Assembly (NCBI GenBank): GCA_008360955.1
Contig: LUCM01004162.1
Coordinates: 94,280-158,279 of the forward strand
Reading direction: 5' to 3'
Length of the DNA stretch: 64,000 nt
Origin: Fasciolopsis buskii
Lineage: Eukaryota > Platyhelminthes > Trematoda > Plagiorchiida > Fasciolidae
Shown here: positions 37,440-49,500 of the stretch, piece by piece
How positions within the stretch are numbered: position 1 is the first letter of the stretch
Layout of the letters: every line of letters begins with the position of its first letter
Made by a program: the position numbers and the translations under genes
Notes under the pieces: generated by a model
The model's database searches: none
Told to the model about the DNA's origin: nothing
What the model saw: the letters and a program-made list of their open reading frames with translations, nothing else

Positions 37440-40400
37440 TTGTGGTTTCCATCCGTCAGTCTTGGACCACGATGTCTATCAGGGACACTGATTTCTCAAG
37501 TATGGCTGAGTTCAATGGACGCAAAACACCGACTTGGGAAATATATAAAGTAAGCAAGAAACGGTGACATCTCCAAAAGCCAAGTTACAATCGTCAGAAC
37601 TGGTGGGACTCGAAATCGCCAAAAAGCCGGAAATGCTATCTACTTCAGGTAACAATGAAAGACTACTAATGCAACGATTATGGCGCAAGAATAGGATACC
37701 CCGTCATGGCGCAAAACAACAAAGACTCGAATGTTGGTCACGAAAAGCCAAGAATTTCAGGTAGCTGGTGCTCATGTAGGTTACTCATTCATCAAATACT
37801 GCAAACCCCTAAAGTGTCATTGACCTTCCCCCGCCCACTCCAACGCAGTTTTGAAGGTGGAGTCCCCGAGCATTTTCGATTACACTGAAACGGTGGAAAT
37901 TTGGCCAATCCTGATGGAACCTTAATTTCTAGTAATTTATCAAATTGGATGATTAATGTTCTGACGAACTTAACAACCAATTTGCTTTCGTGCATTCGGA
38001 ACGCGGGGTGTACTCGTTAGCATAGGGCAAACCACTTGATCGTATTTCATCTCTTCAAGGAGGGAACGATGGGATGGGTGTAGCGGTTTATCATGGGGGG
38101 CAGTTAAACTCCCTACAGTGCGGAAAAGCTTTGGTCTTGATAATTGGTGCAAACATTATGATCCGGTTCCCGTGGGGTAGCTACAACGTTTTCACGTGAA
38201 CGGGTAGCTGGACTTCGTTTGGGTCGAGGTTGAATTCGACCAAGCATTACACTTGGCAAGTTACTTATATGCGCCGCGACACAGGCACCCCGACGCCCGG
38301 GGAGTGATAGTTTTCCTCGATTATGAAAAAGGCGTATTTTGAATCAGCTGGACCAATATAGCGCTCCTTTACGGCAAGGGTTAAACAGGGAGAAGTCCGT
38401 GTGACGGTGCGAAGCAAGTTGTGCTTGCATATTTCAGGTTTCCAAAGTATACAGTGGACTATTAAGTTCATTGTAGACGTCAGCGATGCTTGACGAAAGT
38501 GTTCCATCATCCGCTCATCCTTTTTAATCTAAGCCGTCAAAGATAAGTACCGGGTCTTCTAGAATTTGCCCTGAAATACGTTGAACTAATTGAAGGGATT
38601 AATGATCTTGGCATTAAGTCGACGGACCTTGGCTGGCATTGTCCAAATGTATGAGAACGGCGTGCATGCGAACACTGGACACTTTTGGCTCACAGGAGCT
38701 GGTAGATGCATTTGGGATATGTTTTGCACCTTCAACCGTTGTAAAGCAGTGTTACAACGAACTATCCTGTCAATTAGTAGTTTCCGAACTTGTTACGGCT
38801 AAATGCGAAAAAAAATAAACTGTTGTTGACCTTTGTATTTTTGGGTAGGTGTTTGCCAGATGGCCGACAGCACGGCATTTAAACATGAACACCTTTGTAT
38901 CCGGTTGGCGTCGCTGCGGATACCGCCTGGACGGAAGCACTTTGGCATCGCCTGATATTTCACCGAGGTGAAAAAGGTTCACGTTCACCGTGCCTCGGTG
39001 TGCCCAGTGTTCTTATAAGGTTATACAGAATATAGAGTTTAAGGTACTGGACATTGTTCGTTTATTTCCAGGTTTGAAATCAATCCGGCCTTTGCGAAGC
39101 CGATCGCTGGAAATGGGACTGAAAATGCCGTGGTCAGCAATGTTAACGTTAGAAACAGTCCCAGTTAGCGTACTAATTCGGAATCATAACTCAGTAGCAC
39201 GCGTTCCTTGTTAGTAGACGCTACGTTGATTTGGAGTTAACCTGCTGAGTATAGGCAAACATGTTTCGAAATCGCCATTATCTTTCCATCTTATTCCACG
39301 GAACAAAAACAAGCCATGTAAAGGTTGACAGTGACTTGGAGGCATGGAATGAGAAGATCGCACGGTCGAACTTAGGCGCAACTTGAGCTGCCTCGCATCT
39401 TCGTTATCCTGGGGTCGACAGGGATCTGTCAACCATTGGCTATAGACTGAGCGAACCCCTAGCAGGAGTAAGCCTTGTGAGCAGTGACAATTGTGTTACC
39501 CCACTGTTTCGACAGAACCCGGGAATCGAGTGAAAGCTCGCTCTGTTTGCAGAGGTAACCTCTTGTGTATTGGCATGTGTTGAGAATGGCGGAATCGGCC
39601 TTTCTCTTTCTCGCCGTTTAGGTCACTCGCTGTCCCCTGAGATGCCTTCATTTCTTTGAGCTCTAACGTGTTGCGTGACATGAAATGTAGTGGTAGGCGG
39701 ATAGCTCAAGCTTACCCCAAACCGCAGCGGGCGCACGTCCAGCACGTTTCCATCACTCTAAACTGTTTAGCGCACGCCCCTACAGTGCCAGCGTTTGCGA
39801 GCTAAGCAACGGAAAACGTGGGAGCTGTCGCAGTGCTCAGTCGGCGTCTGTAGACGGATGTGATCTTGTATAGGATTTAATCTCGTTTGGGCAGATGCCG
39901 AGCGTTGAAATTCAGGGGCTAAAATTCTAGAGCGTTTCGGTATTTACATGTTCGAACGGCAGTTGGGCCTTAAGGGAGCCTTTAGTTTTGTCCAGATTAT
40001 TCAGCTGTGATGCCGTCGCCGTCGACCGATCTGTTGTAACATTTCTGACTGCACGCCATTAGCGCGCAACTGTATGATGAGACTCAGTTTTAAAGCGCCG
40101 GGATGGAATTGGTTTCTAGTTTGTGGTAGGGTTGTCATTTGTGGCTGGATTATGCATTTTTGTGGGTCTGTTTATTTGTTCTCGAATGTGCTATAAACTT
40201 TTCCTTTGATTGTTTGACAATCTTCGGATGGTCTGGCGCAGTTCGGTTTTTTTACTTCTTTGTAAGCGATGTTGACACTTCATAGGCCGAGCCGACTGCG
40301 CATGGTACCGCTTGACAGAGGTGTTGCCCTGCCGTTGTCGCCTGTGTGGTGTCCGCTGTTCCATTAACGATGGACAGAGTTTTTTGTGGGCCACGCCGCT

Positions 40401-40582
40401 TCTGAATCGCGTGGCGCTGTTACCTGCGGTCCATTGTGATAACCCAACTTGTGGAGTCTACCAATTTGCGCGGTCTACGCGATTTTGTCTGCCGCGCGTT
40501 CTTTACTTGATCTTTACAACAATGGTAAGACTCGGTGAAAGTGTGTTACCGAAAAAGTGAATCCCAACGGTGGGAACTGAAT
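37440..40582. repeat. right arm of large inverted duplication
   Basis: The reverse complement of 23,198-25,960 with small indels and substitutions. The outer end matches at GAATCCCAACGGTGGGAACTG (about 40,560-40,580). Next come GCGCGGTCTACGCGATTTTG and CGTGTTGCGTGACATGAAAT, and the LINE linker sequence (STSGNNERLLMQR, plus strand) lies at 37,644 onward. It is longer than the left arm, so it has gained insertions. Inside it, 37.5-39.7 kb is a plus-strand RTE LINE remnant. Confidence 0.85.
37500..39700 (+). mobile_element. RTE LINE remnant inside the right arm
   Basis: The plus strand carries the EN-RT linker (37,564-37,764; MLSTSGNNERLLMQR and CWSRKAKNF). Decayed RT follows (38.3-39.1 kb; the YADD region reads roughly NDLGIKSTDLGWH near 38,600), then the C-terminal region out to about 39.68 kb. 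This copy arose by duplication with its flank. It is a mirror of the minus-strand copy on the left, not an independent insertion. It has no coding capacity. Confidence 0.72.
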
Positions 40583-41131
40583 ATCAGGTCAACAAAAAAT
40601 GATCCTCCCATGAAAATGGTGCTTTCTTTGAAACTTTTGGCTACCTACAGAATGTCAAAAAGACTGCCGTTCTAAAATCGCTATCCATACGATCACAGTT
40701 CGTGTTTACATATATATATATATATATGTATATATATCGGGTTAGAGTTCAGCGTCTTGCTTTCTCTTAAAGCGTTGTCAAATTTACCCTGAAAGAACAT
40801 GACGAAATATATTTACTAGTATCTTTCAGCGAAGCCCCAACGTTAGAACTCATGTATACTTCACTTTGTCCTGTAAGTTAAAAGGATTAACTATCGGAGA
40901 ATTCATTAACCAGGCTTTTAACATGACCCACTTCAAAACATGCACTCCCTCAATCGGATGTTAAAGAAAAACGGGATAATAATCAGTAAAATAAGAAGAA
41001 ACCCATACATACAGAGTCAAAGTTTCGCGCTGCGAGCGGACATTTCATAAGGAAGCATCGATGTTTAGTGTCCTAAGGTTTCAAAAAATGCCTACGGTTA
41101 TTAACCAGAACGAATGATTCCCCAAACTTAC
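40583..41131 (-). other. intron start after the beta-catenin exon
   Basis: Downstream of the exon on the minus strand and opening with GTAAGT. Apart from the TA microsatellite nothing is recognised, and no continuing armadillo sequence was found. A CTTTCAG acceptor-like site near 40,790 leads into a frame without armadillo similarity. Confidence 0.5.
40708..40737. repeat. (TA)n microsatellite
   Basis: An almost pure TA run (CATATATATATATATATATA then TGTATATATAT), located just outside the right arm and 0.4 kb from the beta-catenin exon donor. Confidence 0.92.
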
Positions 41132-41134
41132 CTG
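41126..41134 (-). promoter_or_regulatory. splice donor CAG|GTAAGT
   Basis: On the minus strand the coding sequence runs ...ATTCAG|GTAAGTTTGG. This is a full match to the metazoan donor consensus exactly where armadillo similarity stops (SQLIQ). Reading on gives only 16 more codons before a stop. The next exon should start in phase 0, probably with a Val-Gly-Gly-type codon run as in other beta-catenins. Confidence 0.9.
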
Positions 41135-42352
41135 AATTAACTGAGATTTGATTGTATTATTTCCGCAAGTCAGATTGCCCAAAATTCCAAGGATACATCG
41201 AGCGACAGAATACTGGTCCTTGGCCTCCCCAAGGGAAGGGGAAGACTGTATTGCTGATAGAACGTTTTGCAATTCGCAGTGTACCTGCTCAATTATTGAT
41301 GAGACAACGTTGGAACTCAGCTTATCCACGGCTATATCTGAAAGATTTCTTAGAGTCCATAATGCATTTGCGGTCAGTCTCAGCGACCGCTTGGAAATGC
41401 AGTGCGTGAAAAATAAACATGCAGGGTCCCGCGACAGTATCTCCAGTTTTGCCGGCATCCAGGCGGACAATACACGAAGTAACCTCGTGGATGTCCACAA
41501 GACTTTTTCATAACCGGAGGATGTAATTAAGCTCAGTAAGGAATTTAAACCACCCTCGTCTAGAAATGTTTTCTTGGTGGCCTCATGACCGTAGGCGAGA
41601 ATCTGGAGGCAGTCGCATAGAACGGTCATGAACTTTGGGTTGATTTCGTTATTCTCAACTTTGATTTTTGCTTTGCATTTAGCTTCATATGATGAATTGA
41701 AGTTCACAGAAAAATTTAGTAGTCGAACCAGGTGACTGACAACCCATGATCGCTGAATAATTTCTCGGCCAGCAGCTCTGGCCAGCAATACATTGTGAAT
41801 TGTGGTCACGGTGTAGTAGAGAACTGACTCAACGGGACTGGCGAGAAAATGGGCCAGGATGTTCACCCCACCGGAATTCAAAATGAAATCGACACCGTCT
41901 GTAGTATGCGACAAGTAATGCATTATTCCACTAAGAAAATGCATAACTTGTAAATTCTTGCATGATACACAAACGATTGGAAAAATCGACGATATTGCTT
42001 CGGGGCACGTCTGTATGAGTACAGCAGTGAAACCCGATTTACACAGATGAAACAAGTATGCAGAGGCATTCAACACACAGTCCTCGTCTGGAACAAGCAG
42101 GCAATGAATAGCCTGATGAATGAACGTCTGCTGGTGGTCGAACTGCAGATAGTCATTCTGGTGCAACAGTAAATCACCGTATTCACTGTCAAAAGGAGAG
42201 AAACTGATATCCGAACTGGTTTGGTTGCTAGAACTCAACCCAGAATCTAGTGTATATGAAGAACTGCTCTCACTGAGAATGCTCGGAGATGAGTAGAAAT
42301 CCATTTCTAATTCGTCTCCAGGGTCTGACATGATGTCCGGCTGAAACTCCAT
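41132..42352 (-). CDS. beta-catenin, N-terminal exon (partial gene)
   Basis: Encodes 407 residues of a beta-catenin, the Wnt co-activator and cadherin-complex protein. ATG at 42,352 is chosen because it opens MEFQPDIMSDPGDELEMDF with G at -3 and +4; 39 upstream codons in frame look non-coding. Residues 36-41 read DSGLSS, the GSK3/beta-TrCP phosphodegron, with Thr45 and Ser50 roughly where further priming sites lie. From about residue 77 armadillo repeats follow: LASPVESVLYYTVTTIHN (171-187), DCLQILAYGHEATKK (247-261), YEKVLWTSTRLLRVLS (281-296), ANALWTLRNLSD (328-339), ILGNLTCGNN (390-399). Charged contacts for TCF-type ligands appear kept (Lys260, Lys283, Trp332, Arg335, Asn336, Lys402). The alpha-catenin-binding segment before repeat 1 is not recognisable. 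The exon ends in phase 0 at CAG|GTAAGT, about repeat 7; the rest of the protein was not found in the window. Confidence 0.92.
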
Positions 42353-44530
42353 CACACAGGCATGGGAGCAGCAACCAAAAACGTATTTGAAATTTCTCCA
42401 AGGCCGATGGCCTGCAATGATGATGCTGTAAAAGTCCACTTTATCCCAACACAGGCAGGGGTGGGTCAAGCTCCAAAAGCCAAGGAATGGAGGAAGATGT
42501 TAAGAAGAGTGAAATCATTTGCATTCGTCACAAGAGCGCACTTGGTTATAGCACGCGGTCTCAAGGCCTGGCCCCTAGATTCCGGTTTCTGGAACTGTCT
42601 TTTTTTCATTAGAAGTATGAGTGAAACAACAGAAACTGGAAGAAAGAAAGGGGCGGATTCTATCAAGTCAGAAACGTTAAGCGGATGCCAACGCCGTGGC
42701 GCTACGTGTGATGCCCTAATGACTGAGTGAAATGTACTATGGAATTAGAAAGATGATTGCCGCTGGAGGACATTGAATGATGAGGTCTAAATTTATGTCA
42801 GTATCCCTTTTAAAGCTGAATTGACGCCTTCTCCAACCAAGGCGTTCCAGATTATTTTATTAGTGCGGTTAGCTCTGGGGAGTTGCCGGGTCGACGCCAA
42901 GAGGATTTTCGCTAATGTGCTCTAAAATATCCCCTGGAAGGCCTGATGCCAAAGGGCTGAAGAGCGCTATTAATCCATCCTGACGCACCTTACTTTCAGG
43001 GGATATATAGCGCTATAATTCTCTAATTATACAAGAAGCATGTTTTGTTGTACGAGCAAATGTTACAGAGGCAGTACAATTTGCACGGCAGAAATGTGGT
43101 TTAGGGGTGAGAATGCAATGGGGAATTTGTCCAGATTGCCGAATGTTGCCTAAGAAAAAAGAAACAGACTTCCTCGAGGCACAATTTTCTATAGGGACCA
43201 GTGATGTGCATCGCAAGAACAAAATTCATTTAGATGATGAGGGTTAATATCAAGATACAACTGGGGCAGTCGTATTTGACGGGTTTACGAAGTGGAAATC
43301 AAAGTGGGACGGCGAGGAAAAGTCAATAACATCACTTGCACGGGGCGGAAAGTTGTTAACCTGAAATGAAAAATAGAAATTGACAACACGGGCCCAATAT
43401 TAAAACCAGGACGAGTAAGTTCGTCAGTCATTTTACTGTGGATTCTGGAACCGAGTAATTAAACCAAAGCCGTTCGGAAATGTGGAAAGAAAAAGAATAA
43501 CGATAAATAAACGACACAATTATTTGAAGATATAAAGAAAGGAAGCGTCATTAGCGGCGCGGAAGTGAAATGACAATCAATGTTTTGTGCTTTGAATAGT
43601 GTATGTGACGCCGGTTATCTAGTATGAAGCAAGAATGTGTATTTTTGGTTTTTCTTTTGAGTTGCGGGTTCAAATTGATGGCAATTATTGGCACAAAAAT
43701 AGCCGTGGTTCTCGGGTAAATTAGTGGGATGTTTGGAGATGCAGACCGCTTGTGGCAACTGAGGCGAGGATTTTCTTGTGGATGCCTCCATGGCGATTGC
43801 CTATGGACATTGCAAACTTTTTAGACACAGTTAGGTAATTGCACAGGCAAAACTGTATAGCTGGGAAGACTTGTCTGTTTGTAGCACGGCAACCTCGGCG
43901 ACCGCATTGTGCAGCCTGGGTTTCCAAACAAGCTTGTTGCAGGAGCGCCACTTTTCATTGCTCAGCCATGAAGATTAACAGCAGGATTTTCCATCAGGTT
44001 GGATTTTGAGCAGATCGTATTTTCCGTCCTGGAATAGCAAACAGAGACTAAGGACAGTTTGTTACGGCGTTGTGTGCTTTCCCAAAAACCAAATCAGTTG
44101 GATTACAAATGAAATCAAATCAACTTTGGGTGCTGTCGCCTCCATTATTCTAAAAATTTAAAAGTCACTGAGTGCATCAGTGAAGCCCGTGCAGTGCTTA
44201 TTTCTAGACTATTCGTCGACATTTGATACTGACCGGAGGTCCCTTCCACTGCACAACCTGGTTGTCCCAGTTCTTTATCCGCATGGCTGTTTGATTATTT
44301 TGCTAACCGAACCATATGCACACGAAAGGACGATAAAAAATCAGAACCACTGATTTACGACTCAGGCGGGGTTCGAGGTGCCGTTCCTTCACCTTTTCTC
44401 TTCTCTGCTTACATCAGCGGCTTATCAGTTGGCTCCCTCTGTCATCCGTTTAAGTGTGCTAATGTTGCAACCTCTCAAGCCGTTTCGAGTAACGATGATC
44501 TCCAACGTTTTCCTTGCGTTCGATCACTAA
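42353..44530. other. upstream of the beta-catenin exon, no gene recognised
   Basis: This holds the presumed 5' flank or 5' UTR/intron of the beta-catenin exon on the minus strand. No TATA box or upstream exon could be defined. The 122-residue plus frame at 42,362-42,730 lies antisense to the exon's start and has no motif. The minus frames at 43,013-43,222 and 43,721-43,951 are Cys-rich but match no known zinc-finger spacing. A B-box-like GGGTTCAAATT near 43,668 has no partner A box. Confidence 0.45.
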
Positions 44531-44537
44531 TCCGGGA

Positions 44538-46500
44538 CTAGTTTCTCTTTAGTCCTGCGAAAAGATTAATGAAGGTAAGATTTAAAGAACAGCCTCGAGA
44601 GTAATTCGGAAACGTAAATTGCGCATTTGCAATCGTGGAGCTGCCACTATGTCGTATGTTGAAATAAACGATGGAACAGTAGTCCGGATGAGGTCTCATA
44701 TGAGTTTTACTTGTTACCGAAGGACTACCCAGAGTTTGGAAGCGTTGCCGCGGCAACCATTTGATATTTCAGCTTCTGCAACGTAAAGAGGAACGTATTC
44801 TGTGAGGCTGAACATGGTGAGATAACGCAAACCCAGGTCTCTGACTGTTTGATTGAAGAAATGACTTTTTGGACAATATCAAGGAGTTCTGTAGGAACGT
44901 GGCATTTGTGCGCCAGTATGCTGCTTTTGTGGGCTGAGAATCGCATCGACCGAGTTGTGCCTTGAATTAAGGGACAATAAATCATATTTTTTGTTGCATA
45001 TGGTAGTGCTGAGATCACGGGGTAACACCTATATGCAATTTTTGTCACCCACAAACAGAAAAGAAGCACCATGTTTAGTATTAAGCAAAAGGTCGTTGAT
45101 CTAAGGCTTGGGGTGCAACACGCGGTCAAAAGCCCTTATCATATTTGGAAAAATCACAATCATCGACTTTCGCTGCTGTCAGCTTTCATCACTGTGTTTG
45201 AGAAACCAGTCCTCCAGGCAGAATATGATTTACTTTGAAGGAAACCATGTTGGCCGGCGTTAATGAGGCCGTGGTCTACACGTAAGTTTTAACATGCTTT
45301 ATATCATTCTTTCCATAATACGTGAGGCGACCAAGGTGTGATGGTTGAGGCTGCAATAAGTTAGCTCCTGTTTTGAGCCGTTTTTGCAAGTTGGGAAAAT
45401 GATGGAAGTTTTTGGTTGATGAGAGAAGGTAGTAATATTCAAGGAGATATGAAATAAATTGGACGAGATTATCAGAATATCTGCAAACTCAAACCTGAAG
45501 AGGCTCGGAAAAGGTCGTTTGGTCCAATGTTGAAAGACAGTCTCATTTTGAGCAGCAGTGGTTTGCTATCAGTTTGGTGGAATGAGGATCGTGGGGGAGA
45601 TACAGAGGAAACTGGAGCAACGTCCGATGAAGCATTGTAATAGTAGGGGGTTATTTGTGCATGCCCCTAAATATGACAGGTAGTTGTTTGTTTGCTAGTG
45701 CCCCAGGCTTGTTGGTGAAGCGTACCACTTTCTTCTGGGGAGTATCAGAAATGGACTTAACTTTGTTAGGCAAACGGCTAATCTACATTATAAGAGGAAG
45801 CCCTTTTGTTCGTATGAATCTTGTCTCCATTAGCGAATACGTTTTTAAGGCAAATTTGGTTGCCCAACGTTTCCGATATCGTGCCAAACTGAATCGGGAT
45901 CATTGGATCAAGATAGTGACCCAGAATTGCGTAAATGCTTGGCGGTCTGTTCAAGATTCACTCATGGTGCAAAACTGTCCCAATTTTGGTTACGAATCAT
46001 GCAGGAAAGAGGTCCCATGAGGTTCTGTGGTATGATTTGATGAAAGCTTAGCAGATCACCCAAAACGATCATACAGTCCAAACGAAAGTTTGCATTCTGT
46101 GTATCACGTACTCTCCCCCCTTTAACTCTTAGTTTCTTTCTTGGGCAATGCGTTCCGGCTGTGTCCAGGGCGCAGTAGTTGACTGCCATATTTCAGAATC
46201 TCGCCAGCGCAGGCGCCATACAAAAGAGAAACTATTTTCGCCAAATCTCTGAAGCGGATCGTCTGTTCATGTTTAAGACCCCGAGAACCGTTTTCCCGTG
46301 AGTCGTTTGGGACTGGAGGGGGTCAGGCTGCCATCTGGCCAGAAGTTCAACAGCCACTGGTGATCAGCCCTTCTTATGCTATCACTTTTTTAATGAGAAA
46401 CTACTGGCCTAGAACGTTAGTACATGATATACCAAACCAATTTTATTCTTTTATGGGAAGAATATAATGAATTGCCCTGGGATTGCCCTTATTTATAGCC
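44538..46500 (-). mobile_element. CR1/Jockey-like LINE, 3' part, decayed
   Basis: In minus-strand order: an EN-RT linker (about 45,930-45,850, RYRKRWATKFALKTYSLME), an RT start with a KKRLKTGAN-like segment near 45,380, an SRIMERMI-like segment and a decayed YRPI/QHGF region, an RT middle (45,129 on; LRSTTFCLILNMVLL), and a C-terminal domain at 44,756-44,538 (THMRPHPDYCSIVYFNIRHS). That last segment matches the same part of the plus-strand LINE at 54.2 kb. Frames change repeatedly. The final C-terminal block (LWLRRVKLNLKLFF in the other copy) is absent below 44,540, so the 3' end is lost. Confidence 0.65.
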
Positions 46501-49500
46501 TGCTGCAGGGGGCCTTTTTCTGTGCCCCATATGGTAATCTAGTCTGCACACATGACAATGCCGAACGACAAGAATTGAAGGAGGTTTTTGGCCCAGAGTA
46601 GAAACAATAGGGTTTCAGGAAGTTGGCTTTGAGGGACTCCACATGAGACTAGCAACAAATGTAATTGGCTTGACGACAAAATAGGGTCAGCTACAAGACG
46701 GAACAGTAAGTCTAGTGAGGTGTATGGGATCCAGTATTCCTGAGGCAAATAAAGCAGTGGATCATTTTGAACCTTGTCAGAAATGCTCTCAAAGCCCATG
46801 AACATGGTATGTGGAATCTGTGCGTTACCGTGGGTTTTAATTTGTCAGTCCGTGACAGTGACCTGGTTGGTGATATATGACCTGTTTGGGTTGAACCCGC
46901 GCTGGGATAAAGAAAAAATCTTTCCACTCTGTAGGTGGGGTTGGATAAACTGCTTCAGCAGCCACTAGATGATATTATCGGGGATGCTGTTAAGGCTAAG
47001 TGGTCTGCAGCTTTTGAGTAGGTTCCCGCTAATCTCTTTGTAGATTATTGCCAAATTGACATTTTACCATGAAAGGATGAGTGCCTTGTTCGGTGGAAGT
47101 ATAGAAAAGGTAAGGAAATGCAGCGGCTAGCGTCACTGAACTTCATTTCTTAATTATGGGGCTGGGGCTGACCAGTTCCCATAGCGCAGTATTACTTTAT
47201 ACAGCTAACGGTCTTTAGGATTGCTTTTGGGTCGATTGGTCTGTGGTACAGAGTAGCGACTAACAGGATTGGGCAAAGGGTTTTATGGAGCAGGGTTGCT
47301 ACAGCCTTGGAGGTGGTGCCTATTTAGGAGTCCAAGGCCCCAGCTCCCAGGTCGGGTGAAATTGTAAGGGATCAATCTGAATTTCTTGGGGCTTTGGGAG
47401 ATTGCGTCCATTATTTCATTCGTCTCATATACCGATAGAGGTAGACCCTAGTCCATCAAGCGCGAGAACGTGTCCCCGTGTTGCTACCCCAATGTAAGGC
47501 CAATCTTGTCCTGGCACTGATCTTGAACAATAACAGAATTCTGTTCGTCTTGAAGGAGACCTATGGGCCCGAACCTGGCCTGCAGATGAGATCGCTCATT
47601 TTACATAGGTCTTTCGAAATGGCAGAGGCAGCGACACCTGCGGCATGCGATTTGGATCCCTGGAACAAAGGTGCTGCTGGCCGAGGGGATGAGGTTCCCT
47701 TCCCATGTAGCCGTCTCCTCGGTATTTTTGCTTAGGAATCCGTGGCTTAGATAGAGATTCCGGAAGCCTTCGATGGCTTCAGTATTTGCCATTTTAATGA
47801 AATTTGCAACTTCGAGTGCGTTGGGACTGGTTGGCCAACCGCTTCAGCAGTCAGCAATGATAATTACAGGCAGGCATTCAGCGAATCACATCACGCAGAT
47901 ATTCAGTATCTGTGATTACCGGTTGCAGCAAGAATGGATTGTGACCTTCCAAAAATCTGATAAGCCCTCTCATAATTTGAGTCCATGCTCTTCTAGGCAT
48001 AAGTTCTATCAGGGGCCGTCCAAAGACGACCTCATACAAATCAGTCCTTGGGGAGTTGGATGTGCTTGTGATTAGGAGGTGGGCGAAGCTTTCATGTCGA
48101 AGCAGCATGTCGAGAAAGTTCAGCAGCAAACTGGCTGGTTGTTTCAGCGGAGGGTTTGCGCACTAAATTGAGAATTAGTGTTCAGGCTAGAGGAAAGAAG
48201 AGTGACAAACACAATCAAATTGTTCAAAGGTCGGGAGACTTGAGGTTAAAAAAGATTTTCAAAGTATAAGAGAACTCCACCATCTCCACCTCTACTAGAT
48301 TCAAGCCTAATTGCTGACAACCTCGTTGTGACTATTCGTCACTTACGAATGTCGGCAGTAAGCCAAGTTTCAGTGAGCACAGTTAGCTGGGGCCTGTTTT
48401 CAAGAGCATGCTCTCCAAGTTCTGGGTTTTTTGCCAAGAATTAAACGGCTGCAGTAAATGCATTTGGGCAGATAACCAGTAGTTGACAAAGGACTGCAAA
48501 GAACACTTGGTTTGTGGCCTGGTGGGGATGACACTGGGGGTTGGGATGAGGGGAGCCTTGAGGGGCGGAGTGTTGGGGTCATGTATGCCCGTGGTATGAT
48601 AGAGGTGACCGGTGTTGCCAAAAGGGGCACCAATTAGTCTGGGTGACAGGACCCCCGGGGTCGATCTACTTCCCTGAAGTTCTCAAAAGAATAAGACAGC
48701 AGTGATGCTGGGCCTGCTTGTGATCTTTTATTACTGTTGCATTGCTGTCCATTTAGTGTATTGGAGCTTATTTTGCTTCCGCCAATGGGCCTCCGGGACC
48801 GGGAGTGATCCTCGCTTTTTTTACCGACAGAACTGCGGTCAGCTGGTGTTCACTTCAAGGCGCCGTTATCGGAGTTTATATTGTTCTTCTCAGTGAGGGT
48901 TATCTTTGATCGTTTAGCTGAACTTTTGGACGTGCTCATTGCAGCGGGAAATATACGGCAGTAAACTCAGAGTAATGGGTCATCAGATTTGGACGTTCAG
49001 CTGATTTGAGCATTCACCCTAAGGAATCCCTGCTGTTCGAGTGGTTTGTCCGTTGAGAACCCTTGGAGCCCTTTAATCTCTTCGATTTGATGCGCTATTA
49101 AGGTCACTTTCATTTCGTAGTCCGGGGATCCAGTACTTTTCAGAAACTAACGAGGTGCACTGCCCTTCACTGGTGTGCGGGCGTTTTATGCATTTGAGCA
49201 TCTGCACAAAAGCATCCTTGGGTAAGTTATCTTTTGGGAAGTGTTCCCATGAGATGAATCGTTTGGCGCACTTTTCCATCTATTCGATTACCTTTGCTGC
49301 ATCCAGAATTTTCTCTTGGGAGGCCCTAAGCGATTTGCCCGCGGCTGTTGCTGCCGTGAAAGATTTCGACGTAGATTGCTTGAAACTGGAAATCTCATTT
49401 TTTGGTATGGCTTTTGTTGCCTTAAGCTTATGGGTTCCACTCCGGTGAATAGCGGACACCATGTTAAACATTCTTACACATATGTTGTTTTCTATGTGGT

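Noticed and set aside
23198..40582. A giant DNA transposon (e.g. Maverick type) with the inverted arms as TIRs
   Set aside because: No integrase, DNA polymerase B, ATPase or capsid-like gene was recognised between the arms, and the arms themselves contain decayed LINE sequence, so an inverted segmental duplication fits better.
41148..41513. 121-residue plus-strand frame opposite the beta-catenin exon
   Set aside because: Antisense of a strongly supported coding exon; no independent motif.
44340..44385. tRNA-like segment with GGGGTTCGAGGTGCC
   Set aside because: No A box or acceptor stem at the right distance; not a tRNA gene and no SINE body follows.
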